Shown here piece after piece: positions 45,413 to 53,209 of a stretch of 64,000 bases of DNA. The stretch's first letter is position 1, and every line of letters begins with the position of its first letter. The notes under the pieces are model-generated. The model saw only the letters and a program-made list of their open reading frames with translations, ran no database searches and was not told where the DNA came from. Where the stretch lies: positions 11,283 to 75,282 of the forward strand of contig JAZSCT010000014.1 in NCBI GenBank assembly GCA_045530725.1, written 5' to 3'. The DNA comes from SIG435 sp045530725 (GTDB taxonomy: Bacteria > Bacillota > Clostridia > UMGS1810). Both the position numbers and the translations under genes were made by a program.

Positions 45413-47236
45413 ATGAAAAAATTTAAACTTTTAAGTTGCTTAATGGTTGTTGTTATGGTTTTGTCTTCATTGAGCACAGTTGTGTTTGCAGGTTCATTCC
45501 CTGATGTATCTGACACAAACTACAGTTGGGCACTTGACGCTGTTGAAGAACTGAGCGATCAGGGTGTCATCAATGGCTATGAAGATGGTACATACCGTCC
45601 TGAAAAAACCGTTACAAAACTTGAGTCATTGGTTCTTTTGTCAAGAATTCTCGGCGTTGAGGATGATGCACATGTGCTGATCAACGAAAAAGGTCTTGAT
45701 AATTATGAGGATTTTGTTCTTGATCTTGATCTTGATTATGGTGATGATGAAATCATTTTCCTTCTCGAAAAAGGAATCTTCACCGAAGATGACATCGAAG
45801 ATTATCTCGCTGATGACAATGCAAACCATGGTCTTAAGAGATATGAACTTGCTACTATTCTTTCAAAGGCGTTGACAAGTGATTCTAATATCAAAAATAA
45901 AGAAGTTAAATATGCTGACAAAGGCGAAATCCCTACTTCTCAGAGAAAATATGTCGCATATATTTCTGAAGTTGGTCTTATGAAAGGTATGGGAGAAAAT
46001 CTCTTCAGTCCTAATACTGATGTAAACAGAGCACAGATTGCCCTTGTTCTTTATAATCTTCAGGTAATGACTGATTATGAATATACATTGTGCAAAGTGA
46101 CAAGTACTGATTCACTTCTTTCTACAATCAAATTCATCAAAGACGGGGAAGAAAAAGAGTCGGGATATCTTGTAAAAGATGATGTAATCATCAGAGTTGA
46201 CGGCAAAGAAAGTTCTATTGACAAAATAGGCGTAAACTTCAATGCTGTAATCACTACATCAGGGGATGTTCTTAAGTCTATCGATGCTTATCAGCCTGAT
46301 GTTGATGACAAGTTCCTTGCAAAGATTGTTACTGCTTCAAATTCTACAATGAAATTTTCCAAGTTTGTTGGTACAAAAACAGAAGATATTTTCTTCCCGG
46401 TAAGCAGGGATCTTAAGATTGTAGATGAAGATCAGCAGCCTGTTTCAGTTGCTAAACTTGCTTCAGGCTCATTTGTTGAAGTTACAATCAAAAAAGGCAA
46501 AGTAGAGTTTGTAGAAATGCTTGACAAGACAGTTACTGTTGCAGGTATCTACAAATCAATTTCTACTGAAGATGGCGAACTTGTTCTTACACTTGAAGAG
46601 GTTGAATCAAAAGAAGATGTTAAACTGTATGTAGGAAATGATGTTACTGTTACAAGAAACGGTTCCAAATCTACTATGAATGAACTTCTCATAGGGGATT
46701 CAATGAGCATTACTCTTACTTATAATACAATTACCAAGATCATTGCTACAAGTAAGGTTCAGAACAAGGATGGTTACATTGAAGAAATCAGAATTTCTGC
46801 AAAACCTTCAATCGTGGTTAAGATTGCAGGCGAATCTGTAGAATATCAGATTTCTCCTGAAGCATCATATATTGTAAGCGGTAATCAGAACAGTACAATT
46901 TATGATCTGAGACTTGGAGCACAGGCTGCTCTTACTGTTGAAAGTAATACAGTTACAAAGATTTCAACAACTGTTGCTGATACTATTATTCAGGTGTCGG
47001 GTGTGGTAGAACTTGTAAATGTTTCATACAATATGATTCAGGTATCATTCTATGATGCTCAGGCAGAACAGACAATTTCTCAGTCTGTATTTGTAAATTC
47101 TTCAACAAAGATATTCAACAACACTACCGGCAAGACTGTAGCCCTTAAGAGCATCGAAAAGGGTGCTACAATTTCTGTAATCGGTACTCAGTCAACAGGT
47201 GTATATCTTGCTAATACAATTATTGTTCTCAACTAA
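45413..47236 (+). CDS. S-layer homology domain protein
   Basis: A 607-residue exported protein with a Sec signal peptide (about 1-26). SLH modules fill roughly residues 28-220: DVSDTNYSWALDAVEELSDQGVINGYEDGT, then a diverged module, then AYISEVGLMKGMGENLFSPNTDVNRAQIALVLY. SLH modules bind pyruvylated wall polymers. The rest (about 225-607) is beta-rich, with repeated segments similar to VDGKESSID and VTRNGSKSTMNELLIGDS, and has no named domain I recognise. GAGGAGG precedes the ATG. It is probably an abundant surface protein. Confidence 0.87.
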   Translation: MKKFKLLSCLMVVVMVLSSLSTVVFAGSFPDVSDTNYSWALDAVEELSDQGVINGYEDGTYRPEKTVTKLESLVLLSRILGVEDDAHVLINEKGLDNYEDFVLDLDLDYGDDEIIFLLEKGIFTEDDIEDYLADDNANHGLKRYELATILSKALTSDSNIKNKEVKYADKGEIPTSQRKYVAYISEVGLMKGMGENLFSPNTDVNRAQIALVLYNLQVMTDYEYTLCKVTSTDSLLSTIKFIKDGEEKESGYLVKDDVIIRVDGKESSIDKIGVNFNAVITTSGDVLKSIDAYQPDVDDKFLAKIVTASNSTMKFSKFVGTKTEDIFFPVSRDLKIVDEDQQPVSVAKLASGSFVEVTIKKGKVEFVEMLDKTVTVAGIYKSISTEDGELVLTLEEVESKEDVKLYVGNDVTVTRNGSKSTMNELLIGDSMSITLTYNTITKIIATSKVQNKDGYIEEIRISAKPSIVVKIAGESVEYQISPEASYIVSGNQNSTIYDLRLGAQAALTVESNTVTKISTTVADTIIQVSGVVELVNVSYNMIQVSFYDAQAEQTISQSVFVNSSTKIFNNTTGKTVALKSIEKGATISVIGTQSTGVYLANTIIVLN

Positions 47237-47251
47237 TTTTACATATTAATG

Positions 47252-47284
47252 CAAAGAAAGCCCTTATTCGGGGCTTTCTTTGTT
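47252..47284 (+). terminator. Terminator after SLH gene
   Basis: AAAGAAAGCCC (47253-47263) pairs with GGGCTTTCTTT (47271-47281). The T-rich 3' arm runs into TGTTGG, so the U tract lies within the stem. Confidence 0.7.
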
Positions 47285-47301
47285 GGAAAGAAGGAATTCA
47301 A

Positions 47302-48345
47302 ATGGGATTTTTGAAAAGAAAAGGAATAAAACTATCACCGAAGGTTTACTTTATTGATGCATTAGGCGCTATGGCTCAGGGTCTTTTTGCTTCTTTGCTT
47401 ATCGGTACTATATTAAAAACAATTGGCCAACAGTTCGGATTTGATTATCTTATAGAGATAGGCAACTTTGCATCCAGCGTTAGCGGTGCGGCTATGGCGG
47501 CGTCTATAGGACATGCATTGGGTGCTCCTGCTTTAGTGTTGTTTTCACTTCTTACAGTTGGTTATTCTGCCAATTCCCTTGGCGGTGCAGGCGGACCTCT
47601 TGCTGTATATGTAATCACAATTTTTGCCGCAGAGGCAGGTAAACTTGTCAGCAAAGAAACTAAACTTGATATTATAGTTACTCCATCTGTAACCATTCTG
47701 GTAGGGTGTCTTCTTTCAAAATTCATTGCTCCTGCATTGGGTGAGGCTGCAACAAGTGTGGGGGATGCTATTGTATGGGCTACAAATCTTCAGCCATTGT
47801 GGATGGGGGTAATTGTTTCGGTGTTGGTTGGTATAGCACTTACATTGCCAATCAGTTCTGCAGCTATCTGTGCAGCGTTAAGTATCCATGGCCTTGCAGG
47901 CGGTGCCGCTCTTGCGGGATGTTGTGCTCAGATGATAGGGTTTGCAGTAATGAGTTATGCTGCAAATGGTATTGGTGGATTCTTTGCTCAGGGCATAGGT
48001 ACAAGTATGCTTCAGATGGGAAATATAGTGAAGAAGCCTATCATATGGCTTCCACCTATTATCACTTCTGCAATTACAGGTCCTCTGGCAACCTGTGTTT
48101 TCAAACTTGAGGTTACAGGCGTGTCAGCAGGAATGGGCACTTGCGGTCTGGTTGGACCGATTGGTGCATATACAGAATGGGTCAATGCCATAGCCAACGG
48201 AACAAAACTCGTTATCACAGGTTTTGACTGGTTAGGTCTTGTGCTTATATGCTTTATCCTTCCTGCTGTGATCACGATGCTTGTGGCAAAGATATTTAAA
48301 CAATCCGGTCTTATTAAAGATAGTGATCTTAAACTTGATTTGTAA
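47302..48345 (+). CDS. PTS EIIC family membrane protein (PTS_EIIC_2)
   Basis: A 347-residue polytopic membrane protein with small-residue-rich helices: ALGAMAQGLFASLLIGTI, NFASSVSGAAMAASIGHALG, NSLGGAGGPLAVYVI, LPISSAAICAALSIHGLAGGAALAGC and CGLVGPIGAYTEW. This composition fits the PTS_EIIC_2 family of uncertain substrate. No EIIA/EIIB genes are adjacent, so energy coupling is unknown. GGAAAGAAGGAA lies before the ATG. Confidence 0.82.
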   Translation: MGFLKRKGIKLSPKVYFIDALGAMAQGLFASLLIGTILKTIGQQFGFDYLIEIGNFASSVSGAAMAASIGHALGAPALVLFSLLTVGYSANSLGGAGGPLAVYVITIFAAEAGKLVSKETKLDIIVTPSVTILVGCLLSKFIAPALGEAATSVGDAIVWATNLQPLWMGVIVSVLVGIALTLPISSAAICAALSIHGLAGGAALAGCCAQMIGFAVMSYAANGIGGFFAQGIGTSMLQMGNIVKKPIIWLPPIITSAITGPLATCVFKLEVTGVSAGMGTCGLVGPIGAYTEWVNAIANGTKLVITGFDWLGLVLICFILPAVITMLVAKIFKQSGLIKDSDLKLDL

Positions 48346-48364
48346 TTTTAAAGGGGAATGTGTG

Positions 48365-49255
48365 ATGCTTGATAGTTGCACAATATGTCCAAGAAATTGT
48401 AAAGTGAACAGAAATAAAGGAGAAATGGGCTTTTGTCATTCTGATAGTAATATTAAAGTGGCAAGAGCCGCTCTTCATTATTGGGAAGAGCCTTGCATAT
48501 CGGGAGAAAATGGATCGGGGGCCGTTTTCTTTTCGGGATGTACACTAAATTGTGTTTTTTGTCAGAATAATGCGATTTCACGCGGGAAAACAGGTAAGAA
48601 TGTATCAGTTGAAAGACTTTGTGAAATCTTCTTTGAACTAAAAAATAAGGGTGCAAACAATATAAATCTTGTAACAGGCGATCATTATATACCTATGATT
48701 AAGGATGCAATAATACTTGCCAAAAACAAAGGGTTTGACTTGCCGTTTGTGTTTAACTGTTCAGGGTATGAAAAGAAAGAACAGATTGAAATGCTTGATG
48801 GGCTTATAGATGTTTATCTTCCTGATATGAAGTATTTTTCAGATAAATTGTCATTGAGATATTCAGGGACTAAAAATTACTTTGAAACAGCAAAAATGGC
48901 TATTTCTGAGATGTTCAGACAATGCCCTGAGATTGTTTTTGATGATAATGATATTATCAGAAAAGGGGTCATTATAAGACATCTGGTGTTACCGGGATGC
49001 ACAGATGACTCAAAAAAGGTGATATCATATCTTTATGATACATACGGCGACAATGTTATACTTTCTGTTATGAATCAATATACACCTGTGGAAGGGCTTA
49101 ATCTTCCTGACGAACTTGGAAGAAAACTTACAACAGAGGAATATGATGAAGTTGTTGATTTTGCTGTAGATATTGGGGTAGAGAATGCCTACATTCAGGA
49201 AGAGGGGACAGTTTCGGAAAGTTTTATTCCTGAATTTGATAACGAAGGTGTATAA
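48365..49255 (+). CDS. Radical SAM protein (PflA-like, COG1313 type)
   Basis: A 296-residue iron-sulfur enzyme. An N-terminal Cys cluster (CTICPRNCKVNRNKG, then GFCHS) precedes the radical SAM motif CTLNCVFCQN (CxxxCxxC, about residues 61-68). NLVTGDHYIP and IRHLVLPGCTDDSKKV follow. This matches pyruvate-formate-lyase-activating-like proteins of COG1313; substrate unknown. The start at 48365 is chosen from AAAGGGGAA upstream; a GTG one codon earlier is possible. Confidence 0.88.
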   Translation: MLDSCTICPRNCKVNRNKGEMGFCHSDSNIKVARAALHYWEEPCISGENGSGAVFFSGCTLNCVFCQNNAISRGKTGKNVSVERLCEIFFELKNKGANNINLVTGDHYIPMIKDAIILAKNKGFDLPFVFNCSGYEKKEQIEMLDGLIDVYLPDMKYFSDKLSLRYSGTKNYFETAKMAISEMFRQCPEIVFDDNDIIRKGVIIRHLVLPGCTDDSKKVISYLYDTYGDNVILSVMNQYTPVEGLNLPDELGRKLTTEEYDEVVDFAVDIGVENAYIQEEGTVSESFIPEFDNEGV

Positions 49256-49270
49256 AATACAAAAAATACT

Positions 49271-49299
49271 TTGACAACTGCATATTTTTGTGGTATTAT
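49271..49299 (+). promoter_or_regulatory. Sigma-A promoter of the tRNA-Leu array
   Basis: TTGACA (49271-49276), 17 bases and TATTAT (49294-49299). The transcript should start near 49306, just before the first tRNA-like segment. Confidence 0.82.
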
Positions 49300-49321
49300 A
49301 AATGAGTTGTTAAAGATATAT

Positions 49322-49460
49322 GCGGACATGGCGGAATTTAAGTGACACCCCAAGAATGCTTGCATGATTGGTCTGGTGGAACTTATGCCAAAACTTCCTG
49401 TGAGGCAAGCACCCTCATACGGTGCGTAGGCGAAGAGATGAAGTTGACGGCTGGCAGACG
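49322..49460 (+). pseudogene. tRNA-Leu copy split by a GC-rich insertion
   Basis: The first 17 bases (GCGGACATGGCGGAATT) equal the acceptor and D-arm start of the downstream tRNA-Leu copies. The sequence then departs for about 115 bases and returns to CTGGCAGACG, which fits the rest of a D-loop, before AT-rich spacer. The inserted part is unusually GC-rich and contains GCTTGC/GCAAGC and CACC/GGTG inverted repeats. No anticodon or T-arm follows, so it cannot make a tRNA. It might be a relic or a distinct small RNA. Confidence 0.6.
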
Positions 49461-49490
49461 TAATATAATTCAAGTGATAATTTAATATAA

Positions 49491-49566
49491 GCGGACATGG
49501 CGGAATTGGCAGACGCGCTGGCTTCAGGTGCCAGTCGGGGCAACTCGGTGCAGGTTCAAGTCCGTG
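49491..49566 (+). pseudogene. tRNA-Leu(CAG) copy with broken T-arm and no acceptor 3' strand
   Basis: The 5' part folds as tRNA-Leu: GCGGACA acceptor strand, D-arm, anticodon stem CTGGC/GCCAG with loop TTCAGGT (anticodon CAG), and a long variable arm (TCGGGGCAACTCGGT). The T-stem then fails (GCAGG opposite CCGTG) and no TGTCCGC or CCA follows. Instead there is CCCTTTTTAAGGG. It is probably nonfunctional. Confidence 0.75.
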
Positions 49567-49633
49567 AACCCTTTTTAAGGGAGTAAGCAAAAAACGGCTT
49601 GTGTAAATTCTAACAACTTAAAATTTAATATAT

Positions 49634-49720
49634 GCGGACGTGGCGGAATTGGCAGACGCGCATGGTTCAGGTCCATGTGCTCGCAAGAGCATAGGAGTTC
49701 AAGTCTCCTCGCCCGCACCA
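49634..49720 (+). tRNA. tRNA-Leu (anticodon CAG)
   Basis: An 87-base class II tRNA with encoded CCA. The acceptor GCGGACG pairs with CGCCCGC except for one A-C mismatch at pair 5. D-arm GGCGGAATTGGCAGACGC, anticodon stem CATGG/CCATG with loop TTCAGGT, variable arm TGCTCGCAAGAGCAT, and T-arm AGGAG-TTCAAGT-CTCCT. It is the only intact member of the array and marks the border of the accessory region. Confidence 0.93.
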
Positions 49721-49722
49721 CC

Positions 49723-49762
49723 AAAAAAGTACAATTACTATTATTATGATTGTACTTTTTTG
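49723..49762 (+). terminator. Intrinsic terminator of the tRNA array
   Basis: AAAAAAGTACAAT (49723-49735) pairs perfectly with ATTGTACTTTTTT (49749-49761), with the U run on the 3' arm. Confidence 0.88.
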
Positions 49763-49834
49763 TATTAATAATCTTATTGTTGGACTATATGAAATTGGAT
49801 ATTATGCTGATTTTGAAAAAAATTTCATAATATA

Positions 49835-49863
49835 TTGATTAATTTAAATATTTGTATTATAAT
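49835..49863 (+). promoter_or_regulatory. Sigma-A promoter of the fused Thoeris-like gene
   Basis: TTGATT (49835-49840), 17 bases and TATAAT (49858-49863). A second TATAAT follows at 49864-49869. About 40 bases of leader precede the ATG. Confidence 0.75.
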
Positions 49864-49907
49864 TATAATGTTTAACAGTTAAGATTTCCAAAAGGTAGGA
49901 TTCGAAT

Positions 49908-51836
49908 ATGTATGATAATTTTTCACACACAATACTCTCTCTTAATAGAATTATTGATGAAATAAAGAAAGGCAGATTATCTGTATTTGCAGGTGCAGGG
50001 TTATCGTGCGGTTCGGGGTTTGTCGATTGGAAAACATTAATGAAACCAGTTTTTGAACAACTTGAAATTAGCGATGATGTTGATTTAACTGTTGCTGCTC
50101 AGTATTTTGATGATAATTACGATCGACAATTTTTAAACACCTTGATCATTGATGAATTTAACAAACAAACCAAAAAGAATGAGAATTTAGATGTATTGTG
50201 TGACTTACCCATCGAATCTTATTGGACAACAAATTACGATTCTTTGATTGAAGATTGTTTGCAAAGCAAAGGCAAAAATGTAGATATAATAACTGATCAA
50301 CTTCAATTGAAATATCAATCATCATCACGTGATGCTGTTGTTTATAAGATGCATGGAGATAAATCCTGTCCAGATAAAGTTATATTAACAAAACGTGATT
50401 ATGAAACATATGATGAAGAAAGAGCTTTCTTTTCACACAGTTTAATACATGATCTGATTGTTAAAACCTTTTTGTTTATAGGATTTAGTTTTAAAGATCC
50501 AAACTTTGAAAGAATCATTACATATATTAAAAACATCTTTGGTAAACATGCTCCTCAAAACCACTACTGCTTTATGCGCCGAGTATGCAGACAAGACTTT
50601 GTTGATCTTGATGGCAAGATAAATGAAGATAAATATAATAAGGAAAAACGATTATTAGAATTTCGTATATCCGATCTTCAAAATTATGGTATACAAACCA
50701 TATTGGTAGATGATTTTAATCAAATTACCGATATTCTCAAATATATAAGATCCAGGTTGGAAATGGATAATATTTTTATATCTGGTAGTGCTGGAGCAAA
50801 TGACACTGATGAAAAAGTATTAAACGAAGAAGACGAACAGTTTATTTATTCATTATCCAAAACTTTAATTGAAAAAAATTATAATATTTACACCGGATAT
50901 GGCAGAGAAGTCGGAAACAATATTGTATTAGGTATATTTAGCGCAGAAAAAGGAAATAGTATTAACAATATTGATAAACAAACTCATATATACCCTCTGA
51001 TGTCTGTGAAAGATGATAAAGAAAAAACACTTCGCAAAATAAGAACAAATCTTATTAAGAAATGTGGCTTTTTTATTTCTTTATATGGAAAAGAATTAGA
51101 AGAACAAAATAAAATTAAAAATGATGGAATGTATAAAGAATACAGAATTGCATTAAAAGAGGATAAAACAATCATTCCAATAGGTGCTTCTAATGGAATG
51201 GCACGATATATATATAACAAAATTATTTCTGAAGTTGAGAATAAGTATAATTCCAACCCAGAATTAAAAGAAGCTTATAAGAATTTAGGTGGTGAAAAAA
51301 TAGATACTACAATGATTGAAGATGTTATTTCAATTATTAACTTAATGAAGAGTCAAAAAGAGAAAGAATTAGAGATAACATTAAAAAGAAGTATATCTAC
51401 CCAAAATATGGATAAGAAGATTTTTATAAGTTATCATTATCAAAACGAATATAAGACTGTGAAAGATATTATTGCTGAACTAAAAAAAATTAGCGCATAT
51501 GAAATTGTAAATATTGAAGATGAAAAGCTAAAAAACAAAAATGAGATAACTGCTTGGATCGATAACAAATTATCTAATGCGGATTTGACGATATTAATCA
51601 TTGGGGAAGAAACAGCAAGCAGAGAATATGTTCGTTATGAAATAGAAAAAAGCATTAGAGATAAAAAAGCATTATTAGGCATAGCTTTAAAGAATAGTAT
51701 TAAAAATCCACTAGATGATATTAAAATTAAAAACTCTAAAGCTAGTGACATTTTTAGAACATACAGTTATAATTCACAGATAAATTGGGAATTTGCAATT
51801 CAAGAAGCATTTGAAATATCAAATACAGTATATTAA
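49908..51836 (+). CDS. SIR2-STALD-TIR fusion, single-gene Thoeris-like defence protein
   Basis: A 642-residue cytosolic protein whose three parts match the two proteins of the Thoeris antiphage system. Residues about 17-280 are a ThsA-type SIR2 NADase domain: VFAGAGLSCGSGFVDW, YWTTNYDSLIE (Asn109), YKMHGD (His149) and FLFIGFSFKDPNF. Residues about 288-480 are the STALD/SLOG sensor (IFISGSAG, YTGYGREVG, FFISLYG, IPIGAS), which in ThsA binds the cyclic ADP-ribose signal. Residues 503-640 are a ThsB-like TIR domain: KKIFISYHYQNEY, ADLTILIIGEETASREY and VRYEIEKSI (Glu578). In described Thoeris systems the TIR signal maker and the SIR2 effector are separate genes; here they are joined. It sits beside a tRNA-Leu array and an integrase, with its own promoter and terminator. 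The function is inferred. Confidence 0.9.
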   Translation: MYDNFSHTILSLNRIIDEIKKGRLSVFAGAGLSCGSGFVDWKTLMKPVFEQLEISDDVDLTVAAQYFDDNYDRQFLNTLIIDEFNKQTKKNENLDVLCDLPIESYWTTNYDSLIEDCLQSKGKNVDIITDQLQLKYQSSSRDAVVYKMHGDKSCPDKVILTKRDYETYDEERAFFSHSLIHDLIVKTFLFIGFSFKDPNFERIITYIKNIFGKHAPQNHYCFMRRVCRQDFVDLDGKINEDKYNKEKRLLEFRISDLQNYGIQTILVDDFNQITDILKYIRSRLEMDNIFISGSAGANDTDEKVLNEEDEQFIYSLSKTLIEKNYNIYTGYGREVGNNIVLGIFSAEKGNSINNIDKQTHIYPLMSVKDDKEKTLRKIRTNLIKKCGFFISLYGKELEEQNKIKNDGMYKEYRIALKEDKTIIPIGASNGMARYIYNKIISEVENKYNSNPELKEAYKNLGGEKIDTTMIEDVISIINLMKSQKEKELEITLKRSISTQNMDKKIFISYHYQNEYKTVKDIIAELKKISAYEIVNIEDEKLKNKNEITAWIDNKLSNADLTILIIGEETASREYVRYEIEKSIRDKKALLGIALKNSIKNPLDDIKIKNSKASDIFRTYSYNSQINWEFAIQEAFEISNTVY

Positions 51837-51872
51837 AAATAGGTTGTATCTAAATGATACAACCTATTTTTA
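51836..51872 (+). terminator. Intrinsic terminator after the fusion gene
   Basis: A 15-bp perfect stem (51836-51850 with 51856-51870, core TAGGTTGTATC) with a TAAAT loop and terminal U run. Confidence 0.9.
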
Positions 51873-52035
51873 GTTGTTAATAAAGTTACTTTCAATAGTA
51901 TTTAAAACTTCGTAGACTTTCAAAAACTTCTGTGGTATTGTTTGTGTTTGAATAAGGAGGCAAAACGCAAATCATTGACAACTCTTATATATTTTATTGT
52001 TGGTGGTAAAATAAAACCAAAGGAGTTGATTCAAA

Positions 52036-52875
52036 ATGAGAAAAATCACAAACGAACTAATACAAAAGTTTAAAGGTTATTTAATTAATGAGGAAAAGTC
52101 CTCCTCTACCTTGGAAAAGTATATCCGTGATATAACAGTATTTATGGAATGGTGCAAAGAAACGGAATTGAGCAAGAGTCTTGTTCTGGAATACAAGCAA
52201 GAAATAATAGAAAAATATGCTCCAGCAAGTGTAAATTCTATACTGTCATCACTAAATAGTTTCTTTGCATATAACGAGTGGTATGACTTAAAGGTAAAAG
52301 CACTTAAAATTCAAAGACACATATTTGCAAGCAAGGATAAAGAACTGACAAAGGCTGAATATGAAAGATTGTTAGTTGCTGCAAAGCAAAAGAAAAACCA
52401 AAGATTGTATTACCTTATGCAAACCATATGTGCAACAGGTATCCGTGTATCAGAACTTAAAGCTATAACGGTTTCTGCTGTCAAGTCTGGACAGGCAACA
52501 ATCAACTGTAAGGGTAAAATGAGAATAGTTATCTTACCAAAGCAACTTTGTAAAATGCTAAAAGACTATATAAAAGAAAACAATATAAAAAGCGGTTCCG
52601 TGTTTGTAAGCAAAAACGGAAAACCACTTGACAGAAGCAATATATGGTCTGATATGAAAAAACTCTGTGAAGCTGCAGGAGTGTCAAAAGATAAGGTTTT
52701 CCCACATAACCTCAGACATTTATTTGCACGCACCTACTACTCCATCCAAAAAGATGTAGTAAGACTTGCTGATATTCTTGGTCACTCAAGTGTGAACACC
52801 ACACGAATATACACAATGGAAACAGGCGAAATTCACAGACAACAAATGCAAAAGCTTGGGCTTTTACGATGCTAA
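52036..52875 (+). CDS. Tyrosine recombinase/integrase (XerC/D-like), candidate invertase
   Basis: A 279-residue site-specific recombinase. An N-terminal SAM-like core-binding domain (about 1-90) precedes the catalytic domain (about 105-279). Catalytic residues are visible: Arg in ATGIRVSELK, Lys in NCKGKMR, HxxR in PHNLRHLFAR, His in LGHSSVNTT and the Tyr nucleophile in RIYTMET. AAAGGAG lies before the ATG. A 24-bp palindrome begins 11 bases after its stop, and an inverted copy lies 218 bases farther on. This places a recombinase beside two possible target sites. Similar integrases are, from memory, common in gut Firmicutes. Confidence 0.93.
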   Translation: MRKITNELIQKFKGYLINEEKSSSTLEKYIRDITVFMEWCKETELSKSLVLEYKQEIIEKYAPASVNSILSSLNSFFAYNEWYDLKVKALKIQRHIFASKDKELTKAEYERLLVAAKQKKNQRLYYLMQTICATGIRVSELKAITVSAVKSGQATINCKGKMRIVILPKQLCKMLKDYIKENNIKSGSVFVSKNGKPLDRSNIWSDMKKLCEAAGVSKDKVFPHNLRHLFARTYYSIQKDVVRLADILGHSSVNTTRIYTMETGEIHRQQMQKLGLLRC

Positions 52876-52885
52876 AAATAAAAAT

Positions 52886-52909
52886 ACCACATAATCGGCA
52901 TTATGTGGT
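52886..52909 (+). repeat. Left 24-bp palindromic inverted repeat (recombination site candidate)
   Basis: Arms ACCACATAAT and ATTATGTGGT flank a CGGC centre. The whole 24 bases are the exact reverse complement of the copy at 53128-53151, whose centre is GCCG. On the minus strand the hairpin is followed by ATTTTTATTTTT, so it can also terminate leftward transcription. Confidence 0.9.
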
Positions 52910-52935
52910 TAAAAAAGCATATTTTCATACATAAA

Positions 52936-52964
52936 ATTATATCACCAAAATTATATTTTGTCAA
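52936..52964 (-). promoter_or_regulatory. Perfect sigma-A promoter inside the candidate inverton
   Basis: On the minus strand: TTGACA, exactly 17 bases, TATAAT, with an extended -10 TGA. This is the strongest promoter match in the window, yet it fires toward the 3' end of the integrase and into a hairpin followed by a T run. A weaker plus-strand TATAAT lies at 52974-52979. Confidence 0.85.
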
Positions 52965-53023
52965 TGAAATGCGTATAATTACGTCGAAATCAAAGTAATT
53001 TTATAAAAAATAACATAGTAATC

Positions 53024-53057
53024 AGGTCAAGGGTATATTTTCATCTACCATTGACCT
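53024..53057. repeat. Internal hairpin of the invertible segment
   Basis: AGGTCAAGGGTA (53024-53035) pairs with TACCATTGACCT (53046-53057) with a single mismatch and a 10-base loop. It could be a protein-binding or accessory recombination site. Confidence 0.6.
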
Positions 53058-53127
53058 AAAAATCGTTGTTAAACTTCTATATTTTAGTACTATAAATTTG
53101 ATTGGGCCCCTGCTAAAACCGTTAATC

Positions 53128-53151
53128 ACCACATAATGCCGATTATGTGGT
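53128..53151 (-). repeat. Right 24-bp palindromic inverted repeat
   Basis: ACCACATAAT-GCCG-ATTATGTGGT; exact reverse complement of the left copy at 52886-52909. The plus-strand sequence after it (GTTAAGTTTTATATC) has only a poor U tract. A rightward transcript should read through into the gene at 53210. Confidence 0.9.
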
Positions 53152-53209
53152 GTTAAGTTTTATATCTAAAAAGTAAAATTAGCAAATAAACATTTAAGAG
53201 GAATTGAAA

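Larger units (their letters stand above)
52886..53151. other. Candidate invertible segment (inverton)
   Basis: Two identical 24-bp repeats in inverted orientation enclose 218 bases with no gene, next to a tyrosine recombinase. The segment holds a perfect sigma-A promoter on the minus strand that points left into the left hairpin. Recombination between the repeats would turn it toward the surface cluster starting at 53210. The segment also holds a second hairpin at 53024-53057. Inversion is inferred, not shown. Confidence 0.7.

Noticed and set aside
49195..49590. Long open frame on the minus strand across the tRNA array
   Set aside because: It runs antisense through tRNA-Leu copies and their promoter, has no ribosome site, and its length follows from the GC-rich tRNA sequence.
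52886..53151. A dif site or plain terminators as the explanation for the 24-bp palindromes
   Set aside because: They do not resemble dif, and two exact inverted copies with asymmetric centres around a perfect promoter fit recombination sites better. The left copy may still also terminate leftward transcription.
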